A stretch of DNA of 14,859 nucleotides from NCBI GenBank assembly GCA_050954505.1, contig JBPBPY010000428.1, positions 1 to 14,859 on the forward strand, given 5' to 3'. Every line of letters starts with the position of its first letter. The stretch's first letter is position 1. The notes under the pieces are model-generated. The model did no database searches. It worked only from the letters and a program-made list of their open reading frames with translations, and was not told the DNA's origin. This document shows positions 13,592 to 14,859 of the stretch, piece after piece. This DNA comes from JAQGMO01 sp050954505 (GTDB lineage: Bacteria; Pseudomonadota; Gammaproteobacteria; Burkholderiales; Burkholderiaceae_D). A program made the translations under genes and the position numbers.

Positions 13592-14506
13592 ATGGCAGCA
13601 GAGGTATCTTCCATGGCCGACTTGTCGGCATTCGTCCAGGTGGCCAGGCACCAGGGATTTCGCCAGGCGGCCAGGGTAGGGGGCATGTCGCCGTCGGCGC
13701 TCAGCGAGGCGGTCAGGCGCCTGGAAAACCAGCTCGGCATTCGTTTGCTGATGCGCACCACCCGCAGCGTCACCCCCACTGAAGCCGGGCAGCTGCTGCT
13801 CAAGCGCCTGGCCCCCGCACTCGATGAGGTGGCCAGCGCCCTGGAAGGATTGAACGATTTGCGTGACACTCCCCGCGGCACGCTGAAACTGAATGTGCCG
13901 GTCAGCGCCGCCCATCTGTTCTTGCAACCCATAATCACCGCGTTCATGGCGGCGTACCCGGACATCACGCTGGAAATCGTGGTGGACAATCATTTTGTCG
14001 ATCTGGTGGCCAGCCAATGTGATGCAGGCATTCGCTATGGCGAGCGCATGGAGCAGGACATGATTGCAATACCGATCGGCCCGCGCACCGAGCGGTTTGC
14101 GCTTGTTGCGGCGCCCGCCTATCTGGCACGGCGCGGCGTGCCCAGCCACCCGCGGGAGCTGCTTGACCACGCCTGCCTGCGCGCTCGCTTCCTCAGCGGC
14201 GCAATCCACCCATGGGAATTCCGGCGTGATGACCAGTTTCTCAGTATCGATCCTGGCGGTCCATTGATCGTCACGCCCACAGCCGCCGATCTGACCATCA
14301 GTGCTGCTGTGGCTGGACACGGTTTGCTTTACCTGTTCGAAGCCTGGTTGCAACCGCATTTGGCCAGCGGTGCTCTGGTTCCGGTGCTGCAGGATTGGTG
14401 GCTGAGCTTTCCCGGTCCGTTCCTGTACTACGCCGGGCGCCGCCACGTGCCTGCACCGCTGCGCGCATTTGTCGACTTCATCCAGGGTTTACCGCAACTG
14501 TCCTGA
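13592..14506 (+). CDS. LysR-family transcriptional regulator
   Basis: This 304-residue DNA-binding regulator has the usual family length. The N-terminal winged helix-turn-helix spans about residues 8-67, with MADLSAFVQVARHQGF, SALSEAVRRLENQLG and TPTEAGQLLL. The effector-binding domain follows from about 95 to 300, with LKLNVPVSAAHLF, CDAGIRYGERM and the late TISAAVAGHGLLYL stretch. The ligand cannot be told from the sequence. It is divergent from the YdbC-like reductase gene with 166 bp between them, so control of that gene and of itself is the natural inference. A hairpin without a T-run lies shortly after its stop. Confidence 0.9.
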   Translation: MAAEVSSMADLSAFVQVARHQGFRQAARVGGMSPSALSEAVRRLENQLGIRLLMRTTRSVTPTEAGQLLLKRLAPALDEVASALEGLNDLRDTPRGTLKLNVPVSAAHLFLQPIITAFMAAYPDITLEIVVDNHFVDLVASQCDAGIRYGERMEQDMIAIPIGPRTERFALVAAPAYLARRGVPSHPRELLDHACLRARFLSGAIHPWEFRRDDQFLSIDPGGPLIVTPTAADLTISAAVAGHGLLYLFEAWLQPHLASGALVPVLQDWWLSFPGPFLYYAGRRHVPAPLRAFVDFIQGLPQLS

Positions 14507-14537
14507 CAAACCGCCGCATCGGGGAACGCTGCAGCGC

Positions 14538-14554
14538 CGCCAGGCAGTCTGGCG
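14538..14554 (+). terminator. Possible hairpin after the LysR gene
   Basis: CGCCAG (14538-14543) pairs perfectly with CTGGCG (14549-14554) around a five-base loop, 31 bases past the LysR stop. No T-run follows, so if it ends transcription it does so unconventionally. Confidence 0.25.
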
Positions 14555-14598
14555 AGATGGCGTGCAAAATGCCGCAACCGAACAACAGCACAGCCCGT

Positions 14599-14616
14599 CA
14601 TGGCCAAAAAGCCATG
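14599..14616 (+). repeat. Inverted repeat between -35 and -10 of the DUF2946 gene
   Basis: CATGGC (14599-14604), CAAAAA, GCCATG (14611-14616) is a perfect 6-bp inverted repeat. It falls in the spacer of the proposed promoter, where a regulator could bind. It is too early to be part of the predicted transcript. Confidence 0.35.
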
Positions 14617-14623
14617 CTAGAAT
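14615..14623 (+). promoter_or_regulatory. Extended -10 promoter of the DUF2946 gene, probably leaderless
   Basis: TGCTAGAAT is an extended -10 (TGn plus TAGAAT, five of six matches to TATAAT). The ATG at 14631 is eight bases after it, where transcription would start. No ribosome-binding site lies before the ATG (AATCGCCGCC). The -35 at 14595-14600 (CCGTCA) is poor, which is acceptable with an extended -10. Confidence 0.5.
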
Positions 14624-14630
14624 CGCCGCC

Positions 14631-14859
14631 ATGAGATTCGGCCGCTTCACGCATCGTCTGGCAAGCTGGCTGGCCCTGTGCGCCATCTTGATGGCGGCAT
14701 TGGCGCCAGCGATTTCGCATGCCTTGAATGCTGCCCACGATGCAAGCCATGCCAACGCCGGCATGGAAATGGAAATCTGCACCATGCAGGGCATGGAAAT
14801 GCCTGTCGCAGCCAAGGCCGAAACCTCCAGGGCACCAACGCCCGATCAAGAGGTTGACC
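14631..14859 (+). CDS. Secreted DUF2946 family protein, 5' part only
   Basis: The gene runs off the right edge after 76 codons. Residues about 1-28 form a clear signal peptide: basic MRFGRFTHR, hydrophobic WLALCAILMAALAPA, then ISHA as a likely cleavage site. The mature part begins with a His- and Met-rich stretch (HDASHANAGMEMEICTMQGM) that suggests metal binding, perhaps copper. I recognise the start as DUF2946, whose members often have a downstream His-Cys-rich C-terminal part and sit near copper or TonB genes; that context is outside the window. It appears to be expressed from its own promoter directly at the ATG. Confidence 0.7.
   Translation, partial: MRFGRFTHRLASWLALCAILMAALAPAISHALNAAHDASHANAGMEMEICTMQGMEMPVAAKAETSRAPTPDQEVD

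Noticed and set aside
1..14859. CRISPR array, tRNA, rRNA or complete insertion sequence
   Set aside because: No regularly spaced direct repeats, cloverleaf-like sequence, rRNA sequence or transposase was seen on either strand by eye.

Overview
The window comes from a GC-rich bacterium, most likely a betaproteobacterium of the order Burkholderiales and plausibly the family Oxalobacteraceae. That placement is inferred from three things: the codon style, the giant LEPR-XLL/DUF4347 surface protein, and the YdbC-type aldo/keto reductase paired with a LysR regulator and a DUF2946 protein. Base composition falls into three zones. The left edge (about 1-870) is AT-rich at roughly 40-45% GC in the parts I counted. 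The giant gene and the right-hand genes are near 60%. The block 10474-12556 is intermediate at about 50%, which suggests accessory or acquired DNA.

Layout from left to right. (1) 4-336, a small unrecognised gene whose coding signal seems to continue in shifted frames to a TAG at 487-489. (2) 337-877, AT-rich DNA with gene debris and a possible terminator for the leftward gene. (3) 878-10135, minus strand, one uninterrupted 3085-residue surface protein. It has an LEPR-XLL-like N-terminus, a DUF4347 domain with a caspase/CHAT-like His-Gly and Cys pattern, a right-handed beta-helix, eight cadherin-like repeats, a tandem pair of about 270-residue modules with calcium-loop motifs, three further repeats, and a membrane-anchor-like C-terminus. 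(4) 10136-10473, a divergent intergenic region with a composite inverted repeat enclosing about 190 bp. (5) 10474-12556, plus strand, an unrecognised protein followed by a kinase with a HipA/PI3K-like motif set. The first part reads as one open frame, but its middle is apparently out of frame through compensating indels, including an exact 11-bp tandem duplication. (6) 12562-13425, minus strand, a YdbC/PdxI-type aldo/keto reductase. It is divergent from (7) 13592-14506, plus strand, a LysR-family regulator; the two share a 166-bp promoter region holding a perfect palindrome. (8) 14631 to the window end, plus strand, the start of a secreted DUF2946 protein whose extended -10 element lies so close to the ATG that the transcript is probably leaderless.

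Functionally, the reductase and LysR gene form a conventional divergent regulator/target pair. The giant protein stands alone: no ABC exporter, HlyD or TolC partner is visible in the window. The most unusual locus is 10569-12556, which looks like a decaying or slippage-prone effector-like or kinase gene. The flawless 9.3-kb ORF beside it argues that poor sequence quality is not the whole explanation.
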